This document shows, piece by piece, positions 1 through 9,392 of a stretch of 26,644 nt of DNA. Below the pieces are notes generated by a model. It was not told where the DNA came from, did no database searches, and saw only the letters and a program-made list of their open reading frames with translations. Position numbers and translations under genes: made by a program. The stretch lies in IMG/VR virus record IMGVR_UViG_3300032083_001344, positions 1-26,644 of that record. One strand, 5' to 3'. How positions within the stretch are numbered: position 1 is the stretch's first letter; every line of letters begins with the position of its first letter. This DNA comes from a virus.

Positions 1-3000
1 AAAACAGTTGGGTCGTAATTAAACGCGGCTGGATCCGTACACCCAGGCCATAAACAAGAACCATCTGCATTATTTACCGATGGATTATAATTCATAGCTG
101 TTGGATCCATACAACCATAAGTTACTGGATCATAAGTACAAGAACCATCATCAACATTAGCTAATGGATTATAATTATTTGCTGCTGAATCTGTACAGCC
201 CAAAACATCTGGAACGTTTATACTTACTAAAGCGCCTATACCTTGTATTGCAAAACTTGCTTGATCCCAAAGAGAACTACCATCACTGTTTACTACAATA
301 GATGAATCAGAAGCCATGTGATCAATATCTTCTCCTTTTAGATAGAAAAACCATTTACCTTCTTTTTCAATAAACTCTTCTATTCTACCTTTTTCTTTAT
401 TTGTAAATACAGCGTCAACGTACCAGCCTTGTTTTGCAGTAAGATTATAATACTCGTTATCTGTAGTTATTGGAATTGTATTTCCATAATCATCTACTGT
501 AGTTGAAACAAAAGGCGTAACTCTTGTTTGAGTTCCTTCATAGTTAACTGTATGGAAAGATTTAACTAGACCTGGGCTGTCGTTTAATATTACATTAAAA
601 GAAGATGGTGTTGTAATATTATAAAAAGTATTTCTAGGTTTGCTTTCGTCATGATGTCTCCATAAATTACCGCTATTAAAAGTGTAATATTGATTAGCAC
701 AACTAATACCATTATTAGTTACAAAAGATTTAAAACTAACCCATCCTCTTACGTTTTCTTTAAAAGTAACAGACTTTCCAATAGTCTCAGTTGTTGTTTG
801 TAAAGATATATTGTATTCATCTTTTCTATCGTCATAACTACCAATTAACTTATTATTTAATTTTAAGTTATCTCTAAACCAATCTTCCATACCATGATTA
901 GATATAGGTGTTAGTCCATCTGTTGATAATCTCATAACAGCACCTCTAACTTTATCAGTAAAATATGCTCTATAAGATTCTGAGGCAAATGACTCTGGAT
1001 TTTTTGATATACCATATTCACCAGTGTAAGGCATTGCTGATCCTAATACTCTATTGGTAGCTGTAATATTACTATTTCCATCAGCGTTAAATAATGCATC
1101 TTTATTAGCTAGTATTTTTAAAACTCTATCTTCGCATAATGTTATTAAATCTCCACTTTGCCCCCAACCAGCTTTTAATTTTTGTATACTACCGTAAATA
1201 GGATTTATATCTTTTGTTATTTTTTCAGCCGCTATAAACTGATTTAAATTATTAACACCTGAAGTAGAATTATATATTCCTGAGTATATTAAACCGTGCT
1301 TTCTTCTTTCTTGTTTATATTCAACATCTAAAGTTGTAGATGCTTTAACACCATTAATTATAAATGGTAAATTAAAATTATCTTTAATTCTATTAGACTC
1401 AACACCGTTTCTAAAAGAAAAGCAATTATGCCAATTTAAATGATATCTACTATTGTATATTGTAGTATCTAATACAATTTTAGTTGAAATTTGTGGATTA
1501 GCAAGATCTGGAATTAATTGCGCAACTCTTACGTCAAACGCGTTGCCATTAGGCTTTGTTATTTTTAAAATATCACCAACGGTTAAAGGTTGTAAAGTTA
1601 AATTACCAAATACAAAAGGACCAGAACCTATATAAATCCCAGCTGGTAATCCTGGTACGTCTAAATCTATAGTATCTCCAGTGGCAGAAATGTTGTTTAA
1701 AACAGTAACATTATCCCAAGCATGTCCAAATCCAGAAGTATTTTCAACTCTAGACCCAATAGGTATTGCCGAGATAATGGTGGTGGTGTCTAGATTTATT
1801 GGATTATTTTCACTTATTTCATAATAAATATCTAGATCAGTATCTTCTTTAGGTTCTGTTTCCCAAACAAAAGGATCTGGAGGTAAATTACCACCGTCGC
1901 TATATTCGTCTACAGGCTCCACCATTATCATGTTATAACCAACAGCTGCCATAGCTCCAGCTGGAGCTGTTCGATCTATGTTCAACCAATAATCATAAAA
2001 ATAATCAGTATTATGTTCAGTGTAATTACTAGCGCCATTCATAGATACTTGTCTAAATTCTAAATTTTGACCATTAATTAAATTAGTACTAATATCATCA
2101 CCGTTCCAATGAAGAGGTTCTGTATAACCACCTAAATCAAGTCTATAGAAAGTTGTGGCTGGATCATATGTAATCTTTTTAACAACTAGATTTGGTTGAT
2201 CAGGTGTTGCTCCTAAATTATTATACCGAGTAAGCATCATGCCCTCGTGTAATTTATATTTAGGAAGAGCACTGTTATTTTGACAAGTTGAGAATATAGT
2301 GTCAACTATTAAATAATTTTCTTTTTGAGTCGTAAAACTACCGCTTCCCCAAACAGAGTGACTTTGTAGTTGTATGTCTTGTAGTTGTAGTCCGTTACTC
2401 ATAAAAGTACCAGGAAGCGCTGTTGGATCCCAACCACTACCAGTCGTGTTATCCATAGACGGCTCTACCCATAAATCCCATCTTCTATGGTATGAACCAG
2501 ATCTATCGTCTAATAATAAATCACCGTGAGGATAAGAATTACTATCATAACCCATATCATGCCTACCAAATCGAACTCTGTTTTGAACACTAACTTGGTT
2601 GTAAAATGTATATATCGTTTCTGTTGGATCATGCTCCCATTTAAATTTAGCACCAGAAGTAAATTGTTTAACAAAATTAACTGTACCAGCATCCCCATGT
2701 GCGCCAACACCATCTTCACCTACACTAAAAAAATCTTCTGCAATAGTATTAAAATACTGGGCAGGCGTATTGTTATCAGGTCCAAGTACTAAATTGTTCA
2801 TAATACCACCAAAACCAATACTCATTTTAGTAGAATCTATCCCTGAAAAATGAGCAGCACCAGGACCAGTATTAAGAGATGGGCTCCAACCAGCGGCATT
2901 TGGATTGTTGTTTCCTGGTACACCGTAGTCTGGTGATAAATGACTTGTTTCATTATTTTGAGGCCAAAAAAGACTCGTAACAGAACCATCACCACCAGAA

Positions 3001-6000
3001 TTTGAAGTGTATTTTTCTGTTGATCGATCTATAAACCAAACGCCAGAAGTACATCCATTATTTTCCGCTTGATTATTAAAAGATGGGTATATTGACTCTC
3101 CGCCAATACAGTTATTTAAGTATAAGTCATAACCGCCTAGGGAAGACTGAAAATCGTGATCATATTGAGAGTAGCCAAAATAAGATTGTCTTGCGTAAAA
3201 GTAATTGAAATTTGTACCAAGTGGATTAGTGTCGTTTGGCCCAACAAAATCACTACGCACTTCATTAGAGTAGTCATGGTCAGTTAACCGCTCCATAATT
3301 CCATTGTAATAATTAGCACCCGAAGAAAAAGTTGCGTTACTTTGTCTACTCATTAACAATGAATCAGAATCTAAAACATAAATAGTTTTTCTAGCTGTTT
3401 CTATATAATTAACACCAACAGAATCATCTGTTATTTGCGTTTTAATCTTACCATCGTTTTCAATTTTAGCAAAAAATCTACCATCAAATATTGGTTTATT
3501 TTCAACAACTGCTTTTGAAAAAAGAACTTTTACTTGATCTTGAATAGCGCCTGGAGAAGCTGCGTTATCAAATATAAAGTCCATATCTTCTTTTAAATTT
3601 GTATCTAAAGTTACGTAATATTGAGTGGCAGGATCGTCTTTAGTAATTTCTGATATTTTGTATTTCGCAGAGTAATTATTACCTAATACAAATTGTACGT
3701 ATAAATCTTCTGTGATAGTGTCTAAACTTGATAAACTACTAGCTGCAAAAACAGGGGAACCAGCAGCACCATCCCAGTTCATAGTAAAACTAATACCATT
3801 GACTGCTGGAGCATCTTGTAATTCAGCGCCGGAAGCACCAAACAAGTAAATAGGAGTTGGAGTTGCTGTTGTGTTATGTGTAACAGTACCAATCCTAAGC
3901 TTTCTAGTTTTGATAAATTCAGGCGCTTCGTTTTCTATAGCTAAAATTTTATATCTAGTTGTATTTTCTATAGCGTCTTCATTACCTTTTTTAAAGTATA
4001 AAGAAGTTTCTAAATCTACCTTGTTTCTATCGTTAGAAGGAAACGCTAACCATATATTACCATCTTCCGCTTGGTACCATCGATCCATAGCTAGATTATA
4101 GTATTCAGTAGAAGTTTCTTTTATAAAGAATTTAAAGTAAGCCATGTTTTCTGGGGCAGAACCTTTTAATCCTACTACTAATCTATTAGCATTTTTACTT
4201 TGTTCTTTGTCTACTTTAAATCCACCAGACTCACTAATTAAAATAGGTGTTTCTCTACCGTAATCATCTGTAAAAACAACGCCAAGTTTATAATCTCTTA
4301 ATGATTTAATTGATTTTTCAACACTACCTTTATCGCCATAGCCTCGTGTCGCCAAACTATTTGTAAACTCAGGTTTAAACTTTTTTTGGTAACCACCACT
4401 TCCAACAAGTAAATCAAAGTTTTGCTCGTAATTACCATATATTATTCTACTACCAGTAACATCTTGAGCTAAAGCTTTTTTAGGCACATTATCCCAAGAT
4501 CTTAAAAGTTGATTAGAAGGTAGAGTGTATTTTATTGATTCTGATTCTATAGTATAAGTACCAGTATACCAAGGATTAGGAGTTCCTGTAGGCATGAGGT
4601 CTAGCGGACTAATAGTTTCAACAACATATACATTAGGAGAACCTTCTTCTTTGTATAATATATCAACTTCAATAACATCTTTACCTAAAGGCTGGTTCAT
4701 TATTGTTGGTACAAAACCTTGTAGTTGTATTGATGTAGCATGGTTAACCATACCTTTATTGTAACCTTTGCTAGATTCGTAGCTAAAATTTGAAGGCAAA
4801 AAACCTACGTTAGACCATGGGGCAAAAGTTGAATATTCCCCGTCTCCATATTTATATCTATAAGAAAATTTAGGAAATTTATCTTCAAATATTGCCTCTT
4901 GTTCTACTTCTAAATCTACAGCGTAATTTAAAACAGTACCTCCACTAGCAATTATAGAAGATGGTACTTGTGGTGGAGTTCCATCTAAACCTATTATCTG
5001 TATTTCAACATGCGCTGTACCAGGAGCAGAAGAAGGCCAATCACTACCAACAAGACCAGCTTGGTAACCAGCAGCAAGTTGATTATTTTCAAATTGATTA
5101 TATTGCCAACCCGTTATTACGCCTCGTATAGTAAAATTAGTTAACGGTAATGGTGGAGAAGTTTGCACGCCATAATCATCAACGTTGTATTCTTTTAGTA
5201 TTATAATATCACCTTCTTTCCATGCTAGTGTAAAGTTTTCAGCATTATTCGAATCTGTTTCAATTTCAAATTGAACAGTATCATTTAGTTGGAGAGTTGA
5301 AAAATCAGATATTACTGAATTATTTGAAGAATTTATTATAGAAGAAGCATTAATATTAGCGTTAATACCTGGATCTATAGCTGTATAAGTTATACCAGAA
5401 TAAGTTAATTCAGGATCTCTTCCGCTTGACATCTCTAAGGTTAAAGCGTTTTTAGGAGTCTTTCTAATAACAGTTATATGCTCTTCTTGTACAGGGTGGT
5501 AATTTGACAATGATAATCCAGTTGCATCATTAACAATGGCAGTGTGCTTTTCTCCATTATATTCTGTTCCTTCAATACTACGTAATATATTTATTTTTTT
5601 TGGTTCTGTAAAGTTATCAGTCCAAAATAACATATCATCTACGATGTTAATACCTGTGACTAGATTATTATTTTGAAAGTTTAATACTCTAGGAAAACCA
5701 AATTCTATGGTAGATACATTGCTTAAATCTACGTCTTCGGCTAACACAGCAGAATTAACTGATAAATCATTACTAAAACTTAAATTAACTGGATTGTTAG
5801 AAGAGGGAAGTACTGGTGTTGTAAGGTCACTACAACTAACTACATCGTAAACGCCTGGGTTAACGGGACTTTGTTCAACTAAACACGAGTTTGATGGCCA
5901 AGAATTGCTACCGTCATCTATAGATACAACAATAGCGCCACCAGAAAGCGCTAAATCAATTTCGCTAACCCAAGTTAAATCAGTAACAGTTATTTCGTTG

Positions 6001-7049
6001 GTAAACGTAGGTATAACATAATCAATACTAAATCCCCAATTAGTCATATCAATAGCACCACCTCCAATACCTGGCGCGCAGCCAGCATAACTCCCTGCTA
6101 AATCGTAATTTCCTGATTCAAATTCTTGTTGAAAAATTAATAAATCATTAGGATCATTTAATACCACCAAGTCGTAAACACTACCAAAAGGATCTGGTAT
6201 AACACTATATTGTGTTGTGTTTATTATAACAAAACCATTTGGATCTGTTATTCGTAAATAATTTGTCCCACCATTAGGTAGATTTGGAAACACACCGCCA
6301 AAAACATTGTTTAAATCATAAAAACCACTTGGAATATAAGAGCCTAATGTGCCCGTAGTATAAGGTCCTGGGCTTATAACATTACCCGGTGCAAACTCAT
6401 TTCCACATTGAACATACGCCGCGGTTTGAGCTATATTAGTATTAGGTATAACTGAAATAGAAGTAGCCATTCCCATTGTAACATTGTACTCAACACCTGG
6501 TATAGAATTTATAGTACCTACATTTATTACTGGTTGTGAAAATTGTGAAACACCACTAGCATCGTAACCAGTTGCTGTCATGCCTATAGCAGCAAAATCT
6601 ATAATACCAGGGGAATTTAATTGATTTATAGCCGTGCTATTGTCAATATTATCTACAACGTAATTATATATATCTACAAAAACAGGTTCGCATCCAGAAG
6701 GTAAGGCTGGATTAGTACGCATTATCATGTCTTTTTTAATATTATAATCACCACTACTACTAGGAGCACCGCTATTAGGTCCGGCAACTAACCAGTATAA
6801 AGAGTCATTTTTTTCATCTGAAACAGAACCAATTGTGGTTGATGCTGGTTGAATCGGATTGTCATTAGAATCCTCGTAAAAACAACCAGGAGTGTTACCT
6901 AATACATTTTGTATAGTGCCAATTTCAGATTCTTCTGAAGATGACACTTGCACATTCATTGCATCTCTATATTCGCCTGGTGGAACAAGTCTTTCGTCAA
7001 GATCTTTGTTCATTTTACCTTTGGTAAAATTACGCTTCATCTCTGGCAT
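1..7049 (-). CDS. Giant tail protein (nozzle-like) with C-terminal Cys-rich repeats, partial
   Basis: One uninterrupted frame runs from an ATG at 7049 to the left edge, giving at least 2349 residues without a stop. The start lies three bases after the stop of the upstream ring-protein gene. The N-terminus carries GKMNKDLDERLVPPGEYRD (about residues 11-29), and a later stretch (about plus 1280-900) has LCEDRVLKILANKDAL and ESYRAYFTDKVRGAVMRLS. I recognise both as conserved in the large tail protein that follows the ring proteins in crAss-like and marine podoviruses, probably a nozzle comparable to P22 gp10 or T7 gp12. The last ~70 visible residues hold at least three GCTDP-type Cys repeats. 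Most of the middle is beta-rich with no domain I can name. The 3' end lies outside the window. Likely role: distal tail tube plus a host-contacting tip. The nozzle call is inference from position and recognised stretches. Confidence 0.85.
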   Translation of the reverse strand, partial: MPEMKRNFTKGKMNKDLDERLVPPGEYRDAMNVQVSSSEESEIGTIQNVLGNTPGCFYEDSNDNPIQPASTTIGSVSDEKNDSLYWLVAGPNSGAPSSSGDYNIKKDMIMRTNPALPSGCEPVFVDIYNYVVDNIDNSTAINQLNSPGIIDFAAIGMTATGYDASGVSQFSQPVINVGTINSIPGVEYNVTMGMATSISVIPNTNIAQTAAYVQCGNEFAPGNVISPGPYTTGTLGSYIPSGFYDLNNVFGGVFPNLPNGGTNYLRITDPNGFVIINTTQYSVIPDPFGSVYDLVVLNDPNDLLIFQQEFESGNYDLAGSYAGCAPGIGGGAIDMTNWGFSIDYVIPTFTNEITVTDLTWVSEIDLALSGGAIVVSIDDGSNSWPSNSCLVEQSPVNPGVYDVVSCSDLTTPVLPSSNNPVNLSFSNDLSVNSAVLAEDVDLSNVSTIEFGFPRVLNFQNNNLVTGINIVDDMLFWTDNFTEPKKINILRSIEGTEYNGEKHTAIVNDATGLSLSNYHPVQEEHITVIRKTPKNALTLEMSSGRDPELTYSGITYTAIDPGINANINASSIINSSNNSVISDFSTLQLNDTVQFEIETDSNNAENFTLAWKEGDIIILKEYNVDDYGVQTSPPLPLTNFTIRGVITGWQYNQFENNQLAAGYQAGLVGSDWPSSAPGTAHVEIQIIGLDGTPPQVPSSIIASGGTVLNYAVDLEVEQEAIFEDKFPKFSYRYKYGDGEYSTFAPWSNVGFLPSNFSYESSKGYNKGMVNHATSIQLQGFVPTIMNQPLGKDVIEVDILYKEEGSPNVYVVETISPLDLMPTGTPNPWYTGTYTIESESIKYTLPSNQLLRSWDNVPKKALAQDVTGSRIIYGNYEQNFDLLVGSGGYQKKFKPEFTNSLATRGYGDKGSVEKSIKSLRDYKLGVVFTDDYGRETPILISESGGFKVDKEQSKNANRLVVGLKGSAPENMAYFKFFIKETSTEYYNLAMDRWYQAEDGNIWLAFPSNDRNKVDLETSLYFKKGNEDAIENTTRYKILAIENEAPEFIKTRKLRIGTVTHNTTATPTPIYLFGASGAELQDAPAVNGISFTMNWDGAAGSPVFAASSLSSLDTITEDLYVQFVLGNNYSAKYKISEITKDDPATQYYVTLDTNLKEDMDFIFDNAASPGAIQDQVKVLFSKAVVENKPIFDGRFFAKIENDGKIKTQITDDSVGVNYIETARKTIYVLDSDSLLMSRQSNATFSSGANYYNGIMERLTDHDYSNEVRSDFVGPNDTNPLGTNFNYFYARQSYFGYSQYDHDFQSSLGGYDLYLNNCIGGESIYPSFNNQAENNGCTSGVWFIDRSTEKYTSNSGGDGSVTSLFWPQNNETSHLSPDYGVPGNNNPNAAGWSPSLNTGPGAAHFSGIDSTKMSIGFGGIMNNLVLGPDNNTPAQYFNTIAEDFFSVGEDGVGAHGDAGTVNFVKQFTSGAKFKWEHDPTETIYTFYNQVSVQNRVRFGRHDMGYDSNSYPHGDLLLDDRSGSYHRRWDLWVEPSMDNTTGSGWDPTALPGTFMSNGLQLQDIQLQSHSVWGSGSFTTQKENYLIVDTIFSTCQNNSALPKYKLHEGMMLTRYNNLGATPDQPNLVVKKITYDPATTFYRLDLGGYTEPLHWNGDDISTNLINGQNLEFRQVSMNGASNYTEHNTDYFYDYWLNIDRTAPAGAMAAVGYNMIMVEPVDEYSDGGNLPPDPFVWETEPKEDTDLDIYYEISENNPINLDTTTIISAIPIGSRVENTSGFGHAWDNVTVLNNISATGDTIDLDVPGLPAGIYIGSGPFVFGNLTLQPLTVGDILKITKPNGNAFDVRVAQLIPDLANPQISTKIVLDTTIYNSRYHLNWHNCFSFRNGVESNRIKDNFNLPFIINGVKASTTLDVEYKQERRKHGLIYSGIYNSTSGVNNLNQFIAAEKITKDINPIYGSIQKLKAGWGQSGDLITLCEDRVLKILANKDALFNADGNSNITATNRVLGSAMPYTGEYGISKNPESFASESYRAYFTDKVRGAVMRLSTDGLTPISNHGMEDWFRDNLKLNNKLIGSYDDRKDEYNISLQTTTETIGKSVTFKENVRGWVSFKSFVTNNGISCANQYYTFNSGNLWRHHDESKPRNTFYNITTPSSFNVILNDSPGLVKSFHTVNYEGTQTRVTPFVSTTVDDYGNTIPITTDNEYYNLTAKQGWYVDAVFTNKEKGRIEEFIEKEGKWFFYLKGEDIDHMASDSSIVVNSDGSSLWDQASFAIQGIGALVSINVPDVLGCTDSAANNYNPLANVDDGSCTYDPVTYGCMDPTAMNYNPSVNNADGSCLWPGCTDPAAFNYDPTV
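3..200 (-). repeat. GCTDP-type Cys-rich coding repeats (3 visible units)
   Basis: Translated on the minus strand, the end of the giant tail gene shows three consecutive units following the pattern G-C-[TM]-D-x-[AT]-A-x-N-Y-[ND]-P, ending in D-G-S-C in the complete ones. Units begin at 200, 116 and 44, giving spacings of 84 and 72 bases (28 and 24 residues). The third is cut by the window edge after DPTV. Units of this kind are common in secreted proteins of marine Bacteroidota. The paired Cys and the Asp/Asn pattern suggest small disulfide- or metal-stabilised modules. That function is inferred. Confidence 0.85.
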
Positions 7050-7052
7050 AAA

Positions 7053-8399
7053 CTAGTGTTTTATTTGTTTTGACTTACCTCTTAAATCTTGAATAATTTC
7101 TTCTAACTTAATGTTAGATAATCTTAACTTTGCAGTTCTTATAGCTGCAAATTTTTCTTTTTTAAATCTTCGCACTATGTACTCTTGTATATTTGCTCGT
7201 GTAGATACTATAGCGTAAATAATATACTTATACATAGCTTCTTCTGCAAATTTATGAACTTTTAATTCTTCTATTAATGAATCTCTAGACAAACCATCAC
7301 CTAAATAATCTAAAACAATTGTTTTTCCACTTAAATTAGAACTAAAATGGATTTTACCAGCATGCTCGTCTACGTAAAAAGCACCATTTACATTAGCTAG
7401 CACTGGATCTAAGCCGTATCTAGCGTTATTCCAATGTAAATAATCATCGTCATCACTTACTGGGTTTAAAGATTTATAATTGTTCCACGTATCTGATGTA
7501 GCATCAAAAGATATAAAAGTTATTTCACCAGCTGTTGCTGGCACTGTTGGTAAATTGCTCACGACTAAAATACCATTTACTTTGTCAACATTAGTAACTC
7601 TTGTACCTTGAGAAAAATGAACATGACTTACGAACATACCTACTTCAATGCTATCAAAATCAGATGTACCTGATGCTGTAATTTTATAATCTGTAGTATT
7701 CCAAGACAATGATTCTACTACGTGCGTACTGTCAGCATCATGAATTAACTGATTTCCAGTTTTTTCAAAACTTAATCCAATTTCATCGGCAGATTGAGTT
7801 GGAAAAACAGCGGCACCAGCAGCATCGCCTAAAACCACAGTTGTTATACCACCAGAATTTTGAGTGTGTCTAACGTAAGTATTAGCTGGTATATAAGGTC
7901 CTTTAACAAACATACCTACTTTTATGTCAAGGTATTCACCGTTTAGCGGAATATTACTTAAAAGAGAGTTGAGAGTACCAACCGCGGTTAATTTATAATC
8001 ACCATCGCTATTTTGATAAGGATTAGAGTTTGGATCGTACATTGAGCCAGATGGATTAGATGTTAAATTAGTAGGTAGTATACGGTGTTTTATACCAGAA
8101 CTATCTATCCAGCTTATTTTAGTATAATTAACATAATCTTGTGGCATTGTTACGTGTAGCGAATTAGGCATTAAAAACTCTATGCTTTTAAAAGATTTGA
8201 AAGTATCAAAAGATAATTCTTGCATTGCTCTTTGAGCATGAAAAGCAACGTCTATACGTCTTGCTTTAGGAATAATCTTATCTTCACCAACATAGACCGC
8301 CATAAATTGCTTTATTATATCATCTAAAGAAGTAAATTGATAATGACCGTGGTTAGATGGTGTATTGTAATATAGTTGATTGCCAGTATATGTTGCCAT
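7053..8399 (-). CDS. Virion connector/ring protein with two tandem inserted beta modules
   Basis: This 448-residue protein sits between the other ring protein (gap 4 bases) and the giant tail gene (gap 3 bases), the position of head-completion or collar proteins in crAss-like podoviruses. Residues 1-120 contain a helical segment (DVAFHAQRAMQELSFDTFKS) followed by beta strands. The last 80 residues are helical and Lys/Arg-rich (RRFKKEKFAAIRTAKLRLSN). The middle holds two similar modules, each starting VGMFV (about residues 162-210 and 253-300) and following a pattern of V-G-M-x-V, a G-T or N-T turn, then V-x-x-V. They look like small Ig-like or beta-sandwich inserts duplicated in tandem. No enzyme motif is seen. 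The structural role follows from neighbours and recognised similarity, and the exact ring position is unknown. Confidence 0.75.
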   Translation of the reverse strand: MATYTGNQLYYNTPSNHGHYQFTSLDDIIKQFMAVYVGEDKIIPKARRIDVAFHAQRAMQELSFDTFKSFKSIEFLMPNSLHVTMPQDYVNYTKISWIDSSGIKHRILPTNLTSNPSGSMYDPNSNPYQNSDGDYKLTAVGTLNSLLSNIPLNGEYLDIKVGMFVKGPYIPANTYVRHTQNSGGITTVVLGDAAGAAVFPTQSADEIGLSFEKTGNQLIHDADSTHVVESLSWNTTDYKITASGTSDFDSIEVGMFVSHVHFSQGTRVTNVDKVNGILVVSNLPTVPATAGEITFISFDATSDTWNNYKSLNPVSDDDDYLHWNNARYGLDPVLANVNGAFYVDEHAGKIHFSSNLSGKTIVLDYLGDGLSRDSLIEELKVHKFAEEAMYKYIIYAIVSTRANIQEYIVRRFKKEKFAAIRTAKLRLSNIKLEEIIQDLRGKSKQIKH

Positions 8400-8403
8400 T
8401 TAT

Positions 8404-9162
8404 TTATTGTTTTTCTTGTTGAACTTGTGATATTTCTAGCCCTTGCCCTGCGCTTAAAATATCGTTTCTTTGCATCGCTACTCCAGCGTATTTTAATATT
8501 TTATAAACCAACTCGTTTTCTTCAGATGGATGTAATTCAAAATGAAACGTTTTGTTTACAGATGTATCATATAGAGCTTTACCTCCAACAACAAAATACC
8601 CCCAAGCAACGTTAGGATAAGTACCAGCAGAATTTACTCCTCCTGGTTTCTTATAATAAGTTATTTGTTCTGCTACAGCAATTATAAGAGAGTTTTGATA
8701 TAAGAATATTCTCAAAACATTATTTCTAATATTTGCTATAGGTCTTTCTACACTAGGCCTTATTAAACGACCGCCGTGAAGACATTCGGTAAATTCTTTT
8801 GTATTTAATATCTCGCAATCAACAAGCTCACCAAGTTGCAAAGACCGTATATTATTAACTCTATAAATATAAGAAGGTAATTCAAAACCATCAAGAACAG
8901 GAGTATACGCAGCTATAGTAGTAGCATCATCTGTATTTTCAAGAATTTGCAATTTTTCTTCCAACATATCATCCATGTCAGGGTACGAGTGTTCATTACT
9001 TTTAATTCTGCCTTGTTGTCTTATATCGTAAAAATACTGCTCAAATATTTCTTGTTGAGCTTGGTTTGCATATAGATTAAACTCCTGCGGAGTTATATAA
9101 CCTCTTTGCTCTTTATTAGCAAAAGCTAAAACTTTTTGATATACTGTATCTATGTTTACCAT
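8404..9162 (-). CDS. Ring / tail-tube (TTA-like) virion protein
   Basis: This 252-residue protein begins with a helical segment containing NKEQRGYITPQEFNLYANQA (about residues 16-35). I recognise it as strongly conserved at the N-terminus of a tail-tube or ring protein in crAss-like and marine Bacteroidota phages. The central part (FELPSYIYRVNNIRSLQLGE, about 93-112) resembles the receptor-like beta region of tubular protein A families. The C-terminus is helical and Gln/Glu-rich. The gene follows the small Cys protein by 9 bases and precedes the second connector protein by 4 bases, so the two are probably co-translated and assemble together beneath the portal. No enzymatic motif is visible. 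The family assignment is from recognition, not a search. Confidence 0.75.
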   Translation of the reverse strand: MVNIDTVYQKVLAFANKEQRGYITPQEFNLYANQAQQEIFEQYFYDIRQQGRIKSNEHSYPDMDDMLEEKLQILENTDDATTIAAYTPVLDGFELPSYIYRVNNIRSLQLGELVDCEILNTKEFTECLHGGRLIRPSVERPIANIRNNVLRIFLYQNSLIIAVAEQITYYKKPGGVNSAGTYPNVAWGYFVVGGKALYDTSVNKTFHFELHPSEENELVYKILKYAGVAMQRNDILSAGQGLEISQVQQEKQ

Positions 9163-9171
9163 AATTTCTTT

Positions 9172-9336
9172 TTAGTTATTATAAGGAAATAATCTATTTA
9201 AAGTATGTTGTCTTTTGTTGCAACCACAATCCTTTCCAGTTGCTTTGCTAACAGTATCAACTACTTTTTTTATTCCAGTTGCTTTTGTGATTTTCGCTAC
9301 AGTATCACCCAAACCTTTTGATTTATTTTTTTCCAT
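9172..9336 (-). CDS. Small Cys-motif virion-module protein (54 aa)
   Basis: The chosen ATG at 9336 gives 54 residues: a Lys-rich start (MEKNKSKGLGDTVAKI), an amphipathic helix, then KDCGCNKRQ and a C-terminal LNRLFPY. The frame is open upstream to an ATG at 9381, but that start would put the start codon inside the hairpin at 9355-9380. The ATG at 9336 has the A/T-rich leader typical of this genome (AATTAAATTAT before it). The CGC-x-KR-xxx-LN-xx-FPY arrangement recurs in small proteins of marine Bacteroidota phages next to structural genes, as I recall it. The two Cys could bind metal, but two alone are too few for a classic zinc site unless the protein dimerises. Function unknown; possibly a minor virion or assembly protein. 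Confidence 0.7.
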   Translation of the reverse strand: MEKNKSKGLGDTVAKITKATGIKKVVDTVSKATGKDCGCNKRQHTLNRLFPYNN

Positions 9337-9354
9337 ATAATTTAATTTGTAGTT

Positions 9355-9380
9355 TGCAATCGCCCCGTAGAGCGACTGCA
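9355..9380 (-). other. Hairpin upstream of the 54-aa gene
   Basis: On the transcribed (minus) strand, TGCAGTCGC pairs with GCGATTGCA around an 8-base loop: nine base pairs, one of them G-U. In the plus-strand RNA that pair would be an A-C mismatch, so the fold favours the sense transcript. It begins 18 bases upstream of the ATG at 9336 and no U-run follows, so it looks more like a 5' leader structure or processing site than a terminator. A weaker six-pair hairpin (AGATTA/TAATCT, 9390-9404) overlaps the stop of the upstream gene. Confidence 0.55.
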
Positions 9381-9392
9381 TCTACAGTTAGA

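Noticed and set aside
178-183. Classic Walker A (GxxxxGKT) absence in the terminase as a sign of a dead enzyme (coordinates are residues of the protein at 15483-17696)
   Set aside because: The RRSGFS variant is typical of crAss-like terminases as I know them, and Walker B and nuclease residues are present, so the enzyme is probably active.
1453-4101. Plus-strand open frames and a 69-codon minus-strand frame inside the giant tail gene
   Set aside because: They lie wholly within a continuous minus-strand coding frame whose translation has recognised conserved stretches. The overlapping frames have skewed, hydrophobic or random composition.
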